Shown piece by piece: positions 24,591 to 40,069 of a DNA stretch of 64,000 nt (the first letter of the stretch is position 1; every line of letters begins with the position of its first letter). Under the pieces are notes generated by a model. It searched no databases. It was not told the DNA's origin and was given only the letters and a program-made list of their open reading frames with translations. Origin of the DNA: Eutypa lata. Lineage: Eukaryota > Ascomycota > Sordariomycetes > Xylariales > Diatrypaceae. Both the position numbers and the translations under genes were made by a program. The stretch spans positions 3,162,001 to 3,226,000 of the forward strand of contig JAKULF010000004.1 in NCBI GenBank assembly GCA_022661535.1, given 5' to 3'.

Positions 24591-26717
24591 AGAGTCATAA
24601 ATTAAGGACTTCTTTATTATACTTCTTTCGAGAATCAAGGGATCACGGGCCCCCTTATATCGATAAATTGGCGAGTTCTGACCTATATGGCGTTTTCATA
24701 ACGTACACGCATTATTAATTGGGGCGGATCTACTGTCTCTCGCGACCATTGTCTGGACGAACGCTCACTATAAGGGATGATCTCAATGCTTACGACATCG
24801 CACATGTTATGGCGTTCGGTTTGACTTGCGGCGTGTTTTTTTTATCCAACATGTCTCTATTTTTTGATACCAACAACCGCGATGTCAGAGGCTAATTTAG
24901 CTTCTCGGTCTCGGCTCTCCCCAGGATTCGGATCTTCTTTTGAATATTCGACATATATACAACACCCAGTTTGTCAGCTCCACGCGTTTTTTTTTAACGG
25001 GCGATGACGGATCTATGGTTACCTCGACATGTACGAGGGCGTCCAGGCAGCCTAGCCTATGTTATGATTCCGCATCCTAGTCTTACTCCCTCTCCCCTCA
25101 CGGGGCTCCGAATCGGTTATCTCGTTTCATTCCGGATTGGATATCCTTGATGAGACGGGACACAGGGGCGCGTGCATATGCGTCGATTGTTGATGCCTGC
25201 AAGGAACTACTCCTCCACCAGACAAGAGGGATATGCTTCAGGTGTCTTGTGGTGGTGGTGTGAGTGTTGGCCGACTGAGTGTAATGTCGTAGAAGCGTTA
25301 GGCGGGGAACGGAAGTTTCGGTTTTCTTAATTTTTGTTGGTTTTTTTTTGTTTCCCTCTTACGGATATGCTACGAACGAACGGCGGGATCTACTACTACT
25401 ACTACTACTACTTTACTACCTGGGAAATCTGTTAGAGTTCGGGATTTGATACCAATTGATTGATTGAATTGTTACCTTGTAGTAGACGACACGGGGAAGG
25501 GAAGGGGAAGAGAGGAGGACCTGGGGGCGATCGGTTTTACGTGAGAACTGACTACATGAGTGGGTAGTTACCTATGTAGGAGGATCCCTGATGACGAAAG
25601 GCGGATAGGGTGATGGCTGGACGGCTGGATGGTTAGCTACTGCGCCGAGGAGGGTCACCTACTACTTCCCCTTTTCTTCCTTTTTCGCATCTAGAGGTGA
25701 GATGGCGTGGGAGATACACCAGGTAACTAGATGACAGGAGCGCTGCGAGAGGAGAGGGAAGATTTTGTGATTTATTAACGTTTGGCTTATCCATGGATGC
25801 ATGTAACTGGTTGTTATGATAGGTAGGAGTCAAGAGAGAGAGAGGGGGGGGTCGATGATGTTATGTCGAAATAAACTTATTATTATTAGGTTCATCCACA
25901 TATCCGGACTCCCTTTAATTTTTGCATTGTGAGGTGCTTGCGTGACCGTGGAGATTAATTATGTCGGCTTGTCTCAGCCGTTTCCTTAAATACACCGCTT
26001 TGAGACAACATACACGACGGACGTCAGGAAGGAGACTACTATGGGAGGACTTCGATACTCTCCACCTACATGGTTATACATGCAAGAAGACGGCAATATG
26101 CTGATCGATCGCAGTTTGGTTTATCTATTTATTTTCTTCTTCCTATATTTTCACTTTGTTTTAGGCTTTCAAACAGAGGAGAAGACTCTTCCCTCCTCCA
26201 ACATGTGGCGTCTCTATTCTGGTCAAGACCATATTTCACTCCTTCTTCTGGCTTGAACTAGTCTCATCTCAGCTCAAAATTCAATGCGAGTATTGAGAAA
26301 GTTGCTTCCCCTCTTTCCATCTATCTACCTTCACACGATGTACTGGTCAAATAATATAGGGGAGGGGATCAATATATATCCCCAAAGCGCTGACCACTAT
26401 ATTTAGTTACAAACACTCTATCTATCGATCCCATATCAAAGCAACAAGTCTAGTTTCTCTGACCAAAAATACTTCATTGAACAGAATTTGACGCCTTGAA
26501 CTCGCCGGGAATATGTCACGTTCCATAGTGCATATCCATACTTGGAAATATTTATGCACAAGTGGGTTATGGTGTCCTACCCTTTGCAGCCCGTTGAACT
26601 TCGAAATTATAATAATAGACTTAGCATTCTACCACGAAAGATAGAAGCAATTGAGCCAGTCGTTCATGAAAAAAAATTCGCCGGCAGGTGATCGAGACGT
26701 TGTTTTTCTCTAGGTAG
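24591..26717. other. Intergenic, no gene recognised
   Basis: 3' flank of areA. It holds a CTA-repeat tract, several T-runs and no supported gene; a 71-codon frame at 26041 has no homology signal that I recognise. Confidence 0.5.
25391..25412. repeat. (TAC)n microsatellite
   Basis: About seven tandem TAC/CTA triplets. Confidence 0.85.
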
Positions 26718-28016
26718 TTAGGGCCGTGTCCGTCTCTTGATCGCATATCCCGTTCCTACAGGAGTCTTTCCAAGGACTGCGTATTCTGTCTCGTTGATGA
26801 AGACTGCCCTCGAGGACCGAGCCTTGTCATTAATATTACATAGGTTGCTGCTCGGGAATATGATGTGGCGCAGGCGACGCTCGTAGTCCTCGATCTGGTT
26901 CGAGATGTCCGCCCACCTCTCACCGTAGCCCTTCAGCCCGCCCGGACGCACCATGTCAATCAGTGCATACATCCATCCCTATCTCGGCGAAGTCCTCGGC
27001 GCAGCTACTCGTTGCGTAGGCGGTCGGAACCGCACGGTCCTTCTCGTATGTTCGCATGAAGGAATCTGACTGGCTGGCTGGCTGTATGGAGAAACTGTGC
27101 CGTTTTCGCCCTGGCTCCCGAGTACTACGGAGTTCTGGAACTATATACACACATTTTAAGGTTAACTACTATACTTCAAGTGCTTATCTTTCCGAATACA
27201 TTGGTGGTGAGCTCTTAATAGCACACGTTCTTACATCCAGAGACTTGACCGTTGAAAAAAGAAAAAAGAAAAACAAAAAAAAAGGGGGTAAGCCGTCCCG
27301 AAATAGGCCAGGTACCTAGATAATAACAGTTGGATAACTATGGATTTCCTTACTGTGGCTCAGTTCATGCACTTGGACACCCAGTGTAAAATATCCGGCA
27401 GTGTATGTGGTCGCTTGCCTCTGCCAGTGTGTCCATGCTGCGCCTGGCACGCACGACGGCAGGATGACGACGTCGGCGAGGTATTGGCGCATGCCCACGG
27501 GGATCCGGCCAAGGTTCTGCATATGCGTTGAAATTGGTTCTAGGTTAGAAGATCCTGTGCTTGATTGATATAACGAGTAATCGTACGGGATATAGAGGAA
27601 AGGATGGGTCTAATTTACATCCATAATATACGGCCAGTCCTCATCACGACCAACTCCTTTATGGCGGCAGACGACCCAGGCCTCGGCGCAGTCGTCGTAG
27701 AAGAAAATATTTTTCGACTTCGAAAGTCATCCGGCTCCAGCCCATGCACCTTCGCATCGGTGTAACAGTACGTGGGAATCCAGCCCGCGTTCCAATCTAC
27801 AGCACGAGAGTTCTGGGCAGGCAAGTAGTGACGAAGATTTCGTTCCCGTTGGGATTTATCGGAACCGTCAAAAACGTGGGACTTATTCGGATCCCATATT
27901 ATTTTAGGCCTGGTTGTCTCGGGTTTGCGTGTCTCAGACTTGCTTGTTTTATGCTTGCCTACTTCGGCCGGACGGGCCAACCATAGCATGAATATTAGAA
28001 CTGCAACGGGAAGCAT
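26718..28016 (-). pseudogene. Degenerate secreted metallopeptidase-like gene (conidiation-protein-13-like)
   Basis: Reading the minus strand from 28016: a signal peptide (MLPVAVLIFMLWLARPAEVG), then a segment ending GLEPDDF. The next conserved piece, FFYDDCAEAWVVCRHKG, is in another frame, so there is a frameshift near 27715-27730. A plausible intron (GTAAAT...ATGCAG) leads to GRIPVGMRQYL and the zinc-binding motif HELSH (HExxH). Further down, YEKDRAVPTAYA...EDFAEIG and YALIDMVRPGGL are again in different frames (shift near 26970-26980). The C-terminal piece is YERRLRHIIFP...SRAVF. This order matches a family of fungal secreted proteins with a metallopeptidase fold, some annotated as conidiation-specific protein 13; that assignment is from memory. 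At least two frame breaks, and no clean splice after HELSH, argue for a pseudogene rather than sequencing error. Confidence 0.6.
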
Positions 28017-28872
28017 ATTTTTATATGTTGATATTATAGCTTATTTGAAGCAGAAACCTTGTGAGCAAATTCGGGTTCTCAGAGCGAAGTATAAACAGCC
28101 AGCCACCCACTCTTTAAAGAATCCCGGCTCTAGTAGGTCAAATGGGGCGAACGGCCGTTTGATTCTACCATATACGACTCCTTCTTTCCTAGAAAGCTAT
28201 CTGTTCACAGGCCAGCATATTCTCTCCAGCCCTGTGAACAAACATTTATTACGGGATGAAACGAGTGAGTAGAAGAACGTTTGATACACAGGAACGGGCC
28301 AACGAGTCAAGACCACCCTACTGCTTCGAGATGTGAGGGTCTTTGTAAGAACCGACGAGAACCTCAGACTTGTCTTGGAAATGTGATATTATCTTACTAG
28401 TTCCCCCTCCTTATAGATCGTTCATACTGATACTGGTGTCTCCCAGTTATTTGGGCAGAGACCGAGAAGACTACTTGATCTCTTAAACCCCCCTATTATG
28501 ATTACTGGGCTTGTGCTAGTATACGCTTTGTCTACGTCGTTATTGCGAAATGACCCGGACTCCCTTTAGCCTTATGCTGTACGTATGGTTCTGGTGTGTG
28601 TGTGTGTATTACCTAGTAGCATTTATTAAACTCTTCACAAAAGATATCATCTATGCAGTAGACGGAGGTTTCTGGCACATGCACAGTAGTTTAAAACACC
28701 GCAATGAATAAAAAATTTAAGTATTCTATACTCTTGTTTTGCATCCAGCCAAGCTTATATCTCTGTATCTACAAGCTCAGAACATTATTTGCAACACTTG
28801 CAACCCACACCTCTGTTTTATTTTTTCTCTTTACTGCCTAGACGCCATGTATAAATGTATGCATACCAATTT
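28017..28872. other. Intergenic, no gene recognised
   Basis: AT-rich sequence between the broken peptidase gene and the 3' end of HOM2; includes a short GT run near 28594-28607. Confidence 0.5.
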
Positions 28873-30377
28873 TTAGATATATCCTTTCAGAACGGCCGCT
28901 TCGGCGTTCAGTATGGACGATCCGGCAGCCCCGATGACAGCTGTGTTGTCTTCATTAGTATCATGATTCAATACCTCATCCCCATGTCTACAACAATAAT
29001 AACCAGTGGATGGATGGGTGGAAGGAAGAATTTTTATTGAACTTACTATTGTGGCTCAAAGCCACAAACTTAATATCGAAGATGCCACTCTCGTCCTCCC
29101 GGACCCGACCAACACTAACCGTGTACCCACGGCTCAGCTCCCGATCGAGCCGCGGCTGGGGGCGATCCGGCTCCTCGAAGACCTTGATGCACGGGCTCGG
29201 GGCGCTCGGACAGCCGAGGGTCTCGGCCTCACTGACGTAGTCGCGCAGGGCCCCCTTGACCTCCTCGGCCGTGGGCACCCGCTCGCGGTTCTGGAACCGC
29301 AGCGAGACGCAAGCCGTGTGGCCGTCGAGGACGGGGACGCGGTTGCAGGCGGCGCTGACGCGCAGGTCGGCCTGCTCGACGACGGCGGTGGCGTTACCGT
29401 TGATGGCGCCGAGGATCTTGCGGGCCTCGGTCTCGAGCTTGTCCTCCTCGCCCGCGATGAACGGCACGACGTTGTCGAGCACGTCCATGCTGCTGACGCC
29501 CGGGTAGCCCGCCCCCGACACGGCCTGCATGGTGACGACGCTGACGGCGTCGACGGGGCCGAAGCGCCGCTGCAGCGCCGCGAACGGGATCACGAGCCCG
29601 ATCACCGCGCAGTTCGAGTTGCACACCAGGAACCCCTTTGTGAGGCCGCTGACGCCGATGCCGTGGTGCTTCCGCCGCTGGTGCGGGATCAGGTCCAGGT
29701 GCGAGAGGTTGACCGTCGGCACCACGAGCGGCACGCGCGGGTCCCGCCGGTGGTTCTTCGCGTTCGAGAATACCGCTAGGTTTGCTTTGAGGAATTCCAT
29801 CTCTGTTGTTGTTGTTTTTCCCCCAAAGGGGGGGAGAAAGGGGTTAGAACTTGACTTGTGTACCTTACGCCACTTCTGATTCTAGGAGGTAGAGGTAGAG
29901 GTAGGGGGGTTGAAGGGAAAGGAAGGGAAGAGAAGGCAAGGTTTATAACATAACAAAAAAAAAAAAAAAAAAAAAACTTACCGATCTCACCAGCGACGTC
30001 GGCGTCCAGCCCGCTGAAGACGACGTCGCAGTCGGCGAACTCGCTGGCCTTGCACTCGCGCACGACGAGGTCGCCGATGGCGTCCCCCATGGGCGTGGCC
30101 TGCTTCCAGCGCACGGCATCCCTATATTTCTTGCCGGCTGATCGCGATGAGGCCCCGACGGCGTGGAGGACGAAGTGCGGGTGCTGGGCGAGCAGCAGGA
30201 TGAAGCGCTGGCCGACCGAGCCCGTGCAGCCTAGGACACCTGGAAGCGGCGAGAGGGTAGGTTAGTATATCGTAGGTAGGTAGGTAGGTAGGTAGGTAGG
30301 TCGGTATCTAGGTAGGTAGGTATGGAGGAGGGAAGGAGGTCCTTACCGCACTTCTTGGTAGGGAATGGTGAAGCCAT
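28873..30377 (-). CDS. HOM2: Aspartate-semialdehyde dehydrogenase
   Basis: Four exons on the minus strand: 30377-30347, 30239-29982, 29802-29047 and 28940-28873. The introns (107, 179 and 106 nt) are all in phase and give 370 aa, close to the 365 aa of yeast Hom2. The first splice assembles the NADP-binding P-loop ([12 protein letters not shown]) from exons 1 and 2. The nucleophile is probably C161 in [20 protein letters not shown] and the C-terminal [20 protein letters not shown] complete the family pattern. The enzyme reduces aspartyl-4-phosphate to aspartate semialdehyde, the branch point to methionine, threonine and isoleucine. The last exon codes for only 22 residues; without it the conserved end is lost. 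It lies 840 bp downstream of ARG5,6 on the same strand. Confidence 0.95.
29955..29976. repeat. 22-nt A tract inside a HOM2 intron
   Basis: On the coding strand this is a T22 run starting directly after the 5' splice site GTAAG of intron 2 (29803-29981). Confidence 0.9.
30273..30322. repeat. (TAGG)n microsatellite inside HOM2 intron 1
   Basis: Seven perfect TAGG units (30273-30300), an interruption (TCGGTATC), then three more. It fills nearly half of the 107-nt intron 1. Confidence 0.9.
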
Positions 30378-31217
30378 GGTTGGTGGTCGGTCGTTGCTAA
30401 AGGAGTCAATTGAAGAATGAAGATGTGCTATCCGGCCCTCTTTATGTTTATAGAAAGAGTGCTGTATCCTTATATGCTTCTTGATACCTTGGGTAGGTAG
30501 GTAGGTCAAGTAAGTCGCTTCAAACTTAATAAATAAATACTTACTCTGTATTATTTATTGAAGTCGTAGTTGAGGTCTATCACATTAGTTAACTACATGT
30601 AGCTGTTAGCTAGTTAGACTCATTCGTCAAAAATTTTGCCCCTCCATGAATTTGCCCCGCGATCCGCCATCGGAGACCAGGCCCAGGGTTCCACTGGCTG
30701 CTGCTGGACCAATTGCTGGCCAGCACTAGGGATTAGCTTCCAGGGGTTTGGGTTCGGGATCTGCGATTACCACGATTGGAAGTATGCCAAGATTACCAAT
30801 AAATATATCTCAGCTTTCTTCTGCTTTTATAGACGGTATGTACTTAACAAAGGATATGCATGCATGCATGCATACATACATATGTTCATTCAAACGCCGT
30901 TTGGATAGATGCAACACCGGCTACGGTTGCCAAGATATTTCACATTCAAGATTGTCAGCCAATAGTTATAGGGAATGACTTGATAACGAACAAAGTGACC
31001 ATCAATACTCCCGTCCATACGATGTGAACTTTTGGAACATCCCGCTTCTTTATAAACAGATCTAGCACTCTCTCTCTCTTTGGTTAAAGAGAAATAAAAC
31101 TATAACAGAGCCCTCTCAACATTGGTATATACAAATCCCCTCCCTAAAAAATAAAAAACCATGGCACCAAACCCCAAATCAAACATGTTGTACCATAAAC
31201 CTCGCTTCTTCTTTTTT
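30378..31217. other. HOM2 promoter and ARG5,6 3' flank
   Basis: No gene. It holds the HOM2 upstream region, a TAGG-repeat patch near 30493-30506 and a GCAT/ACAT repeat near 30857-30882. Confidence 0.5.
30403..30408 (-). promoter_or_regulatory. Core Gcn4/CPC-1-type site TGACTC upstream of HOM2
   Basis: Minus-strand TGACTC, the core of the cross-pathway-control (Gcn4/CpcA/CPC-1) site, lies about 26 bp upstream of the HOM2 start codon. The last base of the full TGACTCA is not matched, and the position may be inside the transcript, so this is weak. Confidence 0.3.
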
Positions 31218-35146
<3,929 letters not shown>

Positions 35147-35689
35147 ATGACTTCGACACCCCTAGAAATATCAAATGTGGAGGAAGATGAGATGGCAGGC
35201 AGTCTCAACTTAACCATCCCACCACCTCCTGAGTTTTTGGAGCAAATCTCGTTGAGGGTTATCAACGAATTCCTTGAGCTGAATGGCGAAGATGAGGTGA
35301 AAGAACTCCTAGCGAGCGACGAACTCCAGGCGGCTTTCGGCGTGTATCGCGATAGCTACCTGCGCTCCCATCCGCGGGCACCTCTACCTCACCCGCAGGG
35401 CATCTGCAATTTCTTCTCCCTCCGCAAGTACTTTGAAGATGATCCTGCATCCTTTTTTGAAGGTTTGGTCGAGGACTATCCCGACCACGCAGACACTCGC
35501 GGTGCCGAGTTCGTGTGGAGGGCACTTCAGTTCTTGGTGAGTGACGATTGCACGGCGAACTTTACTGACATAGCTGACCTGGACACTTGGGAACCGAAGA
35601 AGGCGTATCACCTTGTTGTCGTGATACTGTGCGTTCTGCAAGCCATGTGGCAAGATCAATATCGACAGAGTCTTCGAGACCGTGGTTGA
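35147..35689 (+). CDS. Protein of unknown function, 180 aa
   Basis: A single uninterrupted frame from ATG 35147. The product is acidic, mostly predicted helical, with no signal peptide. A hydrophobic stretch near the C-terminus (YHLVVVILCVLQAMW) could be an amphipathic or membrane-associated helix. I do not recognise the family. Coding support is the frame length, balanced codon use and a Kozak-like AACAATGA start. Upstream codons in frame are non-ATG. It lies in the accessory stretch between the amino-acid genes and the 707-aa membrane protein. Confidence 0.6.
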   Translation: MTSTPLEISNVEEDEMAGSLNLTIPPPPEFLEQISLRVINEFLELNGEDEVKELLASDELQAAFGVYRDSYLRSHPRAPLPHPQGICNFFSLRKYFEDDPASFFEGLVEDYPDHADTRGAEFVWRALQFLVSDDCTANFTDIADLDTWEPKKAYHLVVVILCVLQAMWQDQYRQSLRDRG

Positions 35690-36199
35690 TGTGTAGGCAT
35701 TCGTAACTAACTACCTAGCTAGAACTGGACTTAAAAAGTGACATTTGACTATCTAGGAATTTCGACATATGGCCTCTATAGCCGTATTACATAATATATA
35801 TGTAGGTTCTATCATGACCATCTAGTTAGAAACTCTTTGTACGTGTGACTATTGTGACAACTGTACAGCACCACATCCGTATTTTGTCACGTCTAGAGAC
35901 AGTTATATTCTTATATTTGATAATCTACTTCATAGTCGCCAAGCTTCGATATTGCAGTCTCCTAATTAACACAGCTGCTTGATGGGTTACATTGCAGCTG
36001 GAACAAAACCTAGACTGACCAACGAGGACCCTTTATTCTCGATTTTTATTTTTACCAAAATCCGTAAGACATAAATATAATAGCTGGGAGCTATATTATA
36101 TACTAGACGTTACATCGTAAGAAACATTGTATCATTCGATAGAGTAGGTAGACTATGTTGCCGCCGGCGGTGAAGGAAGCATGTTATTGGCTACCCTCA
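35690..36199. other. Convergent 3' region
   Basis: AT-rich spacer between the 180-aa gene and the end of the membrane-protein gene; no gene seen. Confidence 0.5.
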
Positions 36200-38323
36200 T
36201 CAAAGCAAAGGTATGACATGTCTCCATAAACCCGAATCCAAAATCGCACTGTTATCAGGCGCCGTCAAAAATAGCAATCCCAGAAGAACAATCCTCCATA
36301 TGATGATATCGTCAACAACCTCCTCAATCTTCGCACTTCGCGGACCCCCATCAGTCTCTCTTTGTCCGTCAATGCCCTCTTGAACCGTTTTATATGCGTT
36401 CACGGAGTCTTTTATTCGTTGTAGAAGCGCCTCTCTTGCTTGACACGGGCCAGATGGGTCAGGACTGTACCACGGGGAGACGATTGTCTTGAGTCTGCTC
36501 TCTTGCCTCGCAAATTCGCCGTCAAAACCAGTGGCCTTTTTATCTCCATGCGGTGTTAAGAGAGCATCCAAAGTTTTCAGCGTGGGTTCGAAATGGTGGA
36601 AGAGGCGCGTTCTCGGGACATCCCAGAATGTGCTCGCCCCCTTCGTCGTGCCTTTTAATAGTTGTATCAACCGATCCGCATCCAACGTCTGGCTCGCAAC
36701 GTCCTCTTCCACTATAAGGAACGCCTGGGCGGTGAGGTAGACAATCGTCTTCCGGCACTCCAACAAATTCGGGTCCGTGATTGCGAGCAGCTTATCCAAC
36801 TGTTGTATTTGGATTAGAATCGCAATGCGGTTCATCCTCACCTGTTGCTCCGACAGCGTCTGCCACCAATCCTCAAAATCACCAGAATCGTACGAGAACC
36901 GGAAACATAGCTGAAACACTTCGGAAATAACGCCGCAAATATTCGGCTGCAGCAAAAACGAGTATTCTGGATGATGCAGCGAAGTATTCCGTTGGGTGTC
37001 TGTCGCTAGAAAATACGAGAGCCTCTCGCCCAGGTCTCCACAGAGAAGCTCGGTCAACCTGTCATCTGTCCACCATACACGCATCGGGCCGTATTCACTT
37101 GGGAAAATCGACCTGATATGGTCCTCGAGGCGCGAGCCTCTGATATATGCCCAAGATTGGTTTTGGAGGATAAATGTCGTGAGCACGTTGCGTAGTTTGA
37201 CGGAGGAGGATGGGAATATAGCAGGCACTCGTCTGGGCGTTGCTGCGGCTAGTAACCAACCCACGTTCTTATGCTTCTCGTGCAACAATGCCGCAGACGA
37301 ACACATGAGGTCTTCCGGATTTCCTCCACATTTGCAATGTGGCCGAAATGGATGCCCGTTCACGTAGAGTTGACGCGAGCTGACGAACCCCTTGGCCCTA
37401 GATTGGACCTGGCCTTCGGCGTGATGTAAAGCTAATAGAACCTCTTCCTTCGAGGGTCGACCTCCTTGCCACACCTCCCTGCGTCCATGTCTCGAGAACA
37501 CACCTATCGAGCCGAGGAGCGGGTGGTCTCGGAAGTTCAGCTGGAAGTCCTTTCCAATGACCAAGGGATAGGGGGATTGCGGGTCGACTTTCAGAGAAGA
37601 AATCCCAGACGCTGCAGCTAAGGCGACGGTGCAGCCTACTTCGCTATACGCTGGTACCGCTTGTAGATCATCGGGCAGGTAGTCGGCTGCATTGTCTTCG
37701 GATTCTCCGTTCTCAAAGATAAATTCTTCTAGGTCAAGTTCGTCGAGCTGGACTAACCATTTGGCGCGCGATGATTGTGTGGTATCTGCCGTGGGTAGCA
37801 TCCGAACCAGTCTCCTCCACCAATTGAAGCTTGCAAGAATACCCCATGCAAAACCTCGTTCCTCCGAGCGCATCGCCAAATATTTCCTGGTTGGTTGAAT
37901 CAATTTGGAGAGCCGCCCTCTCCAGCGACCTGTGGTCGGAGCTGCGGCAGTTGCCCGCTGCTGAGCGTTAAGCGAGTCACGGAGTGAGGGGATTTTCAGG
38001 ACAGGAGTAGGAACAATTGTCAACAATCTCATTTCAGACCAGCTCAGGCGTGTTTTCTTCCTCGACGCCCATCTTCCGATAACTTGTTTATCGGATCTAC
38101 GGCGGCCCGGACCGGACGATACGATCATCTGAACGACTGTCATGAATGTGAATAGAGCAGCCAATATGCCCACCGGGGCAGTGAACCCGAAGGACAACGG
38201 ATCCCAGTTAAACTCGGCATCTTCGGCTTTGCCCTGCTGACCAACGGCATCTAGCAGTGCTTTCAAGAGGCAGTCGGTGGAATTCTGATTCTCGGGGCAG
38301 GGAGAGCCATTGATAATGGGCAT
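36200..38323 (-). CDS. Intronless membrane protein of unknown function, 707 aa
   Basis: One open frame. The first ATG is at 38323; the frame continues upstream only through non-ATG codons. A transmembrane segment lies at about 44-68 (FTAPVGILAALFTFMTVVQMIV), followed by a basic stretch SGPGRRRSDK. A second hydrophobic helix lies near the C-terminus (IIIWRIVLLGLLFLTA). The roughly 600 residues between look soluble, with Trp-rich and Cys-containing parts (HCKCGGNPEDLMC). The overall look matches a common but uncharacterised class of Sordariomycete proteins with a fixed N-terminal helix and a long soluble domain; no catalytic motif is visible. The lack of introns contrasts with its neighbours. 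Confidence 0.75.
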   Translation of the reverse strand: MPIINGSPCPENQNSTDCLLKALLDAVGQQGKAEDAEFNWDPLSFGFTAPVGILAALFTFMTVVQMIVSSGPGRRRSDKQVIGRWASRKKTRLSWSEMRLLTIVPTPVLKIPSLRDSLNAQQRATAAAPTTGRWRGRLSKLIQPTRKYLAMRSEERGFAWGILASFNWWRRLVRMLPTADTTQSSRAKWLVQLDELDLEEFIFENGESEDNAADYLPDDLQAVPAYSEVGCTVALAAASGISSLKVDPQSPYPLVIGKDFQLNFRDHPLLGSIGVFSRHGRREVWQGGRPSKEEVLLALHHAEGQVQSRAKGFVSSRQLYVNGHPFRPHCKCGGNPEDLMCSSAALLHEKHKNVGWLLAAATPRRVPAIFPSSSVKLRNVLTTFILQNQSWAYIRGSRLEDHIRSIFPSEYGPMRVWWTDDRLTELLCGDLGERLSYFLATDTQRNTSLHHPEYSFLLQPNICGVISEVFQLCFRFSYDSGDFEDWWQTLSEQQVRMNRIAILIQIQQLDKLLAITDPNLLECRKTIVYLTAQAFLIVEEDVASQTLDADRLIQLLKGTTKGASTFWDVPRTRLFHHFEPTLKTLDALLTPHGDKKATGFDGEFARQESRLKTIVSPWYSPDPSGPCQAREALLQRIKDSVNAYKTVQEGIDGQRETDGGPRSAKIEEVVDDIIIWRIVLLGLLFLTAPDNSAILDSGLWRHVIPLL

Positions 38324-40069
38324 ATTTATAGCTAAGTAAGACTGATATAAACCAGGTATGAGGTGACACAGAAAGTCGGATGAATTTAATATGAGTCCTA
38401 GCCTTGTGGTATCCAAAGTAAGGGGAGAATAAGGACAACGAGTTAAACGTAGATACTCAACCTACTCTAAGCTTCGGATGAATATGGTATTTGAACACGA
38501 TAAGGATATACTAAGAAGCATGAGATTAATATGGAGGGATTCATATATACTTAAACAAGATGATCGTTACCTAATCACTGTACCAACTGCAAAGCCAATG
38601 GATATCTGCCACAACTGTGAGGTTGTAGGTAGCATGAAAAAAGGATTTATAAGCTCCGCCATCGTCATGGGTTGCAACTCAGGGGGCTTACCATCACTTA
38701 TCCTAGAATATATACCAATGGATGGAGCTGGCCTTAGCGTTGTGCTGTATTGTGTACCTTGGTGACCAAATATTTTAGGCAAACGAAATGAAAGAAAAAA
38801 TAATAATAATGGAAAACGAGGCTACCTATGCAATAATGTGAAACAGAAAGTCGGTTGTGTTCCTTCAATTCCCCTCTTCAAATCCGAAGAAAACATTCTG
38901 TGGCACAACCCAGACTCGAAGGCAGAATTATCGCGCTCGATTCAAGGCGTATTCGAGGTTTATGCCTACCCATTCCCTGCAACGATTGTGTAACGTAATA
39001 CCAACAGGAATCGTACAACGGCACCTTCTTCTGACCGCTTGAGTACAGTGTTGATTTTGCTCATATTAATAAGCCATTCAGATGTTACATTCCATCGGGA
39101 GCAAGACTCATCTGTCGATACCCCTATGCACTACTAACAGCGAAAATATTTTTGATAAATGGCGGTGGATGAAGGGGATTGGGGGGAGGAGGTATTTCTT
39201 ATAATACGGCCGTGGTAAAGGAGGAGCCATTTTGTACTTCAGCCCTTTTCGTCACGGTAAACTAAATTCTGCCAACAATGATCTTAGTTACGTTCCACGG
39301 GAATCTAGCTCAGTGTTACGCTCAATCAACAAACAAACAAACAGAGAGATTTTATGTACTATGTACCGACTTTCAGGCGATATATATCAACTACATATTT
39401 CAACGGACAGGGGGGATGGTCGGTCAAATAATGTCTCCGTCTTTGCTATTAAATCAATTACCATGGGGCATTTATTCGGGTCATGATCTTACCCCTGGTT
39501 GCTCATTGTTACCATATCTAAAAACCTCTCTGGAGCTGGAGTATTTCCTTGATAACCTTTAAATTAGAAGCGTAACGCCTAACATAATCAAGACGAAAGT
39601 ATCATATTTAACGGCCTCGGATTTCTTTTTACTGTTTACTAAGATTGGATATACACAATAATATCCTTATGAATGTTAATACCATCTTTTGCCGAATCCA
39701 ACAGTCTAGTCATACTTGGATGGCTGAAAGTAATTAGAATTTTCATATCAACTGGCGCAGCTTCTGAACGTCGATTGAACCCACCGAATTTATCTGTATC
39801 GGCCACATGGCATTGTCTTGACTGACAGTTGATATACATAAATATAAATATATGAACGACAAAGTAAGGCCGTAGGGAACAGACATATTTTGGGTCTCAT
39901 TTAGCTTCTCCTATTGCCACAGGGCTAACCCTGAAAATTTTCATGGTGCTAGCTTCTTTACGAAACTAAATATCCCATTTACCTTAGTATTTAATTCCTA
40001 GTATTTTAGACATTCTTTGGCTTAAGGTGCGTTTTCTCCAATATATGTATGATATTTCTTACTAAATGT
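38324..40069. other. Intergenic, no gene recognised
   Basis: AT-rich, short frames only, none with a recognisable domain. Confidence 0.5.

Noticed and set aside
29006..29779. 257-codon plus-strand frame
   Set aside because: Antisense to HOM2 exon 3; high third-position GC opens the opposite strand.
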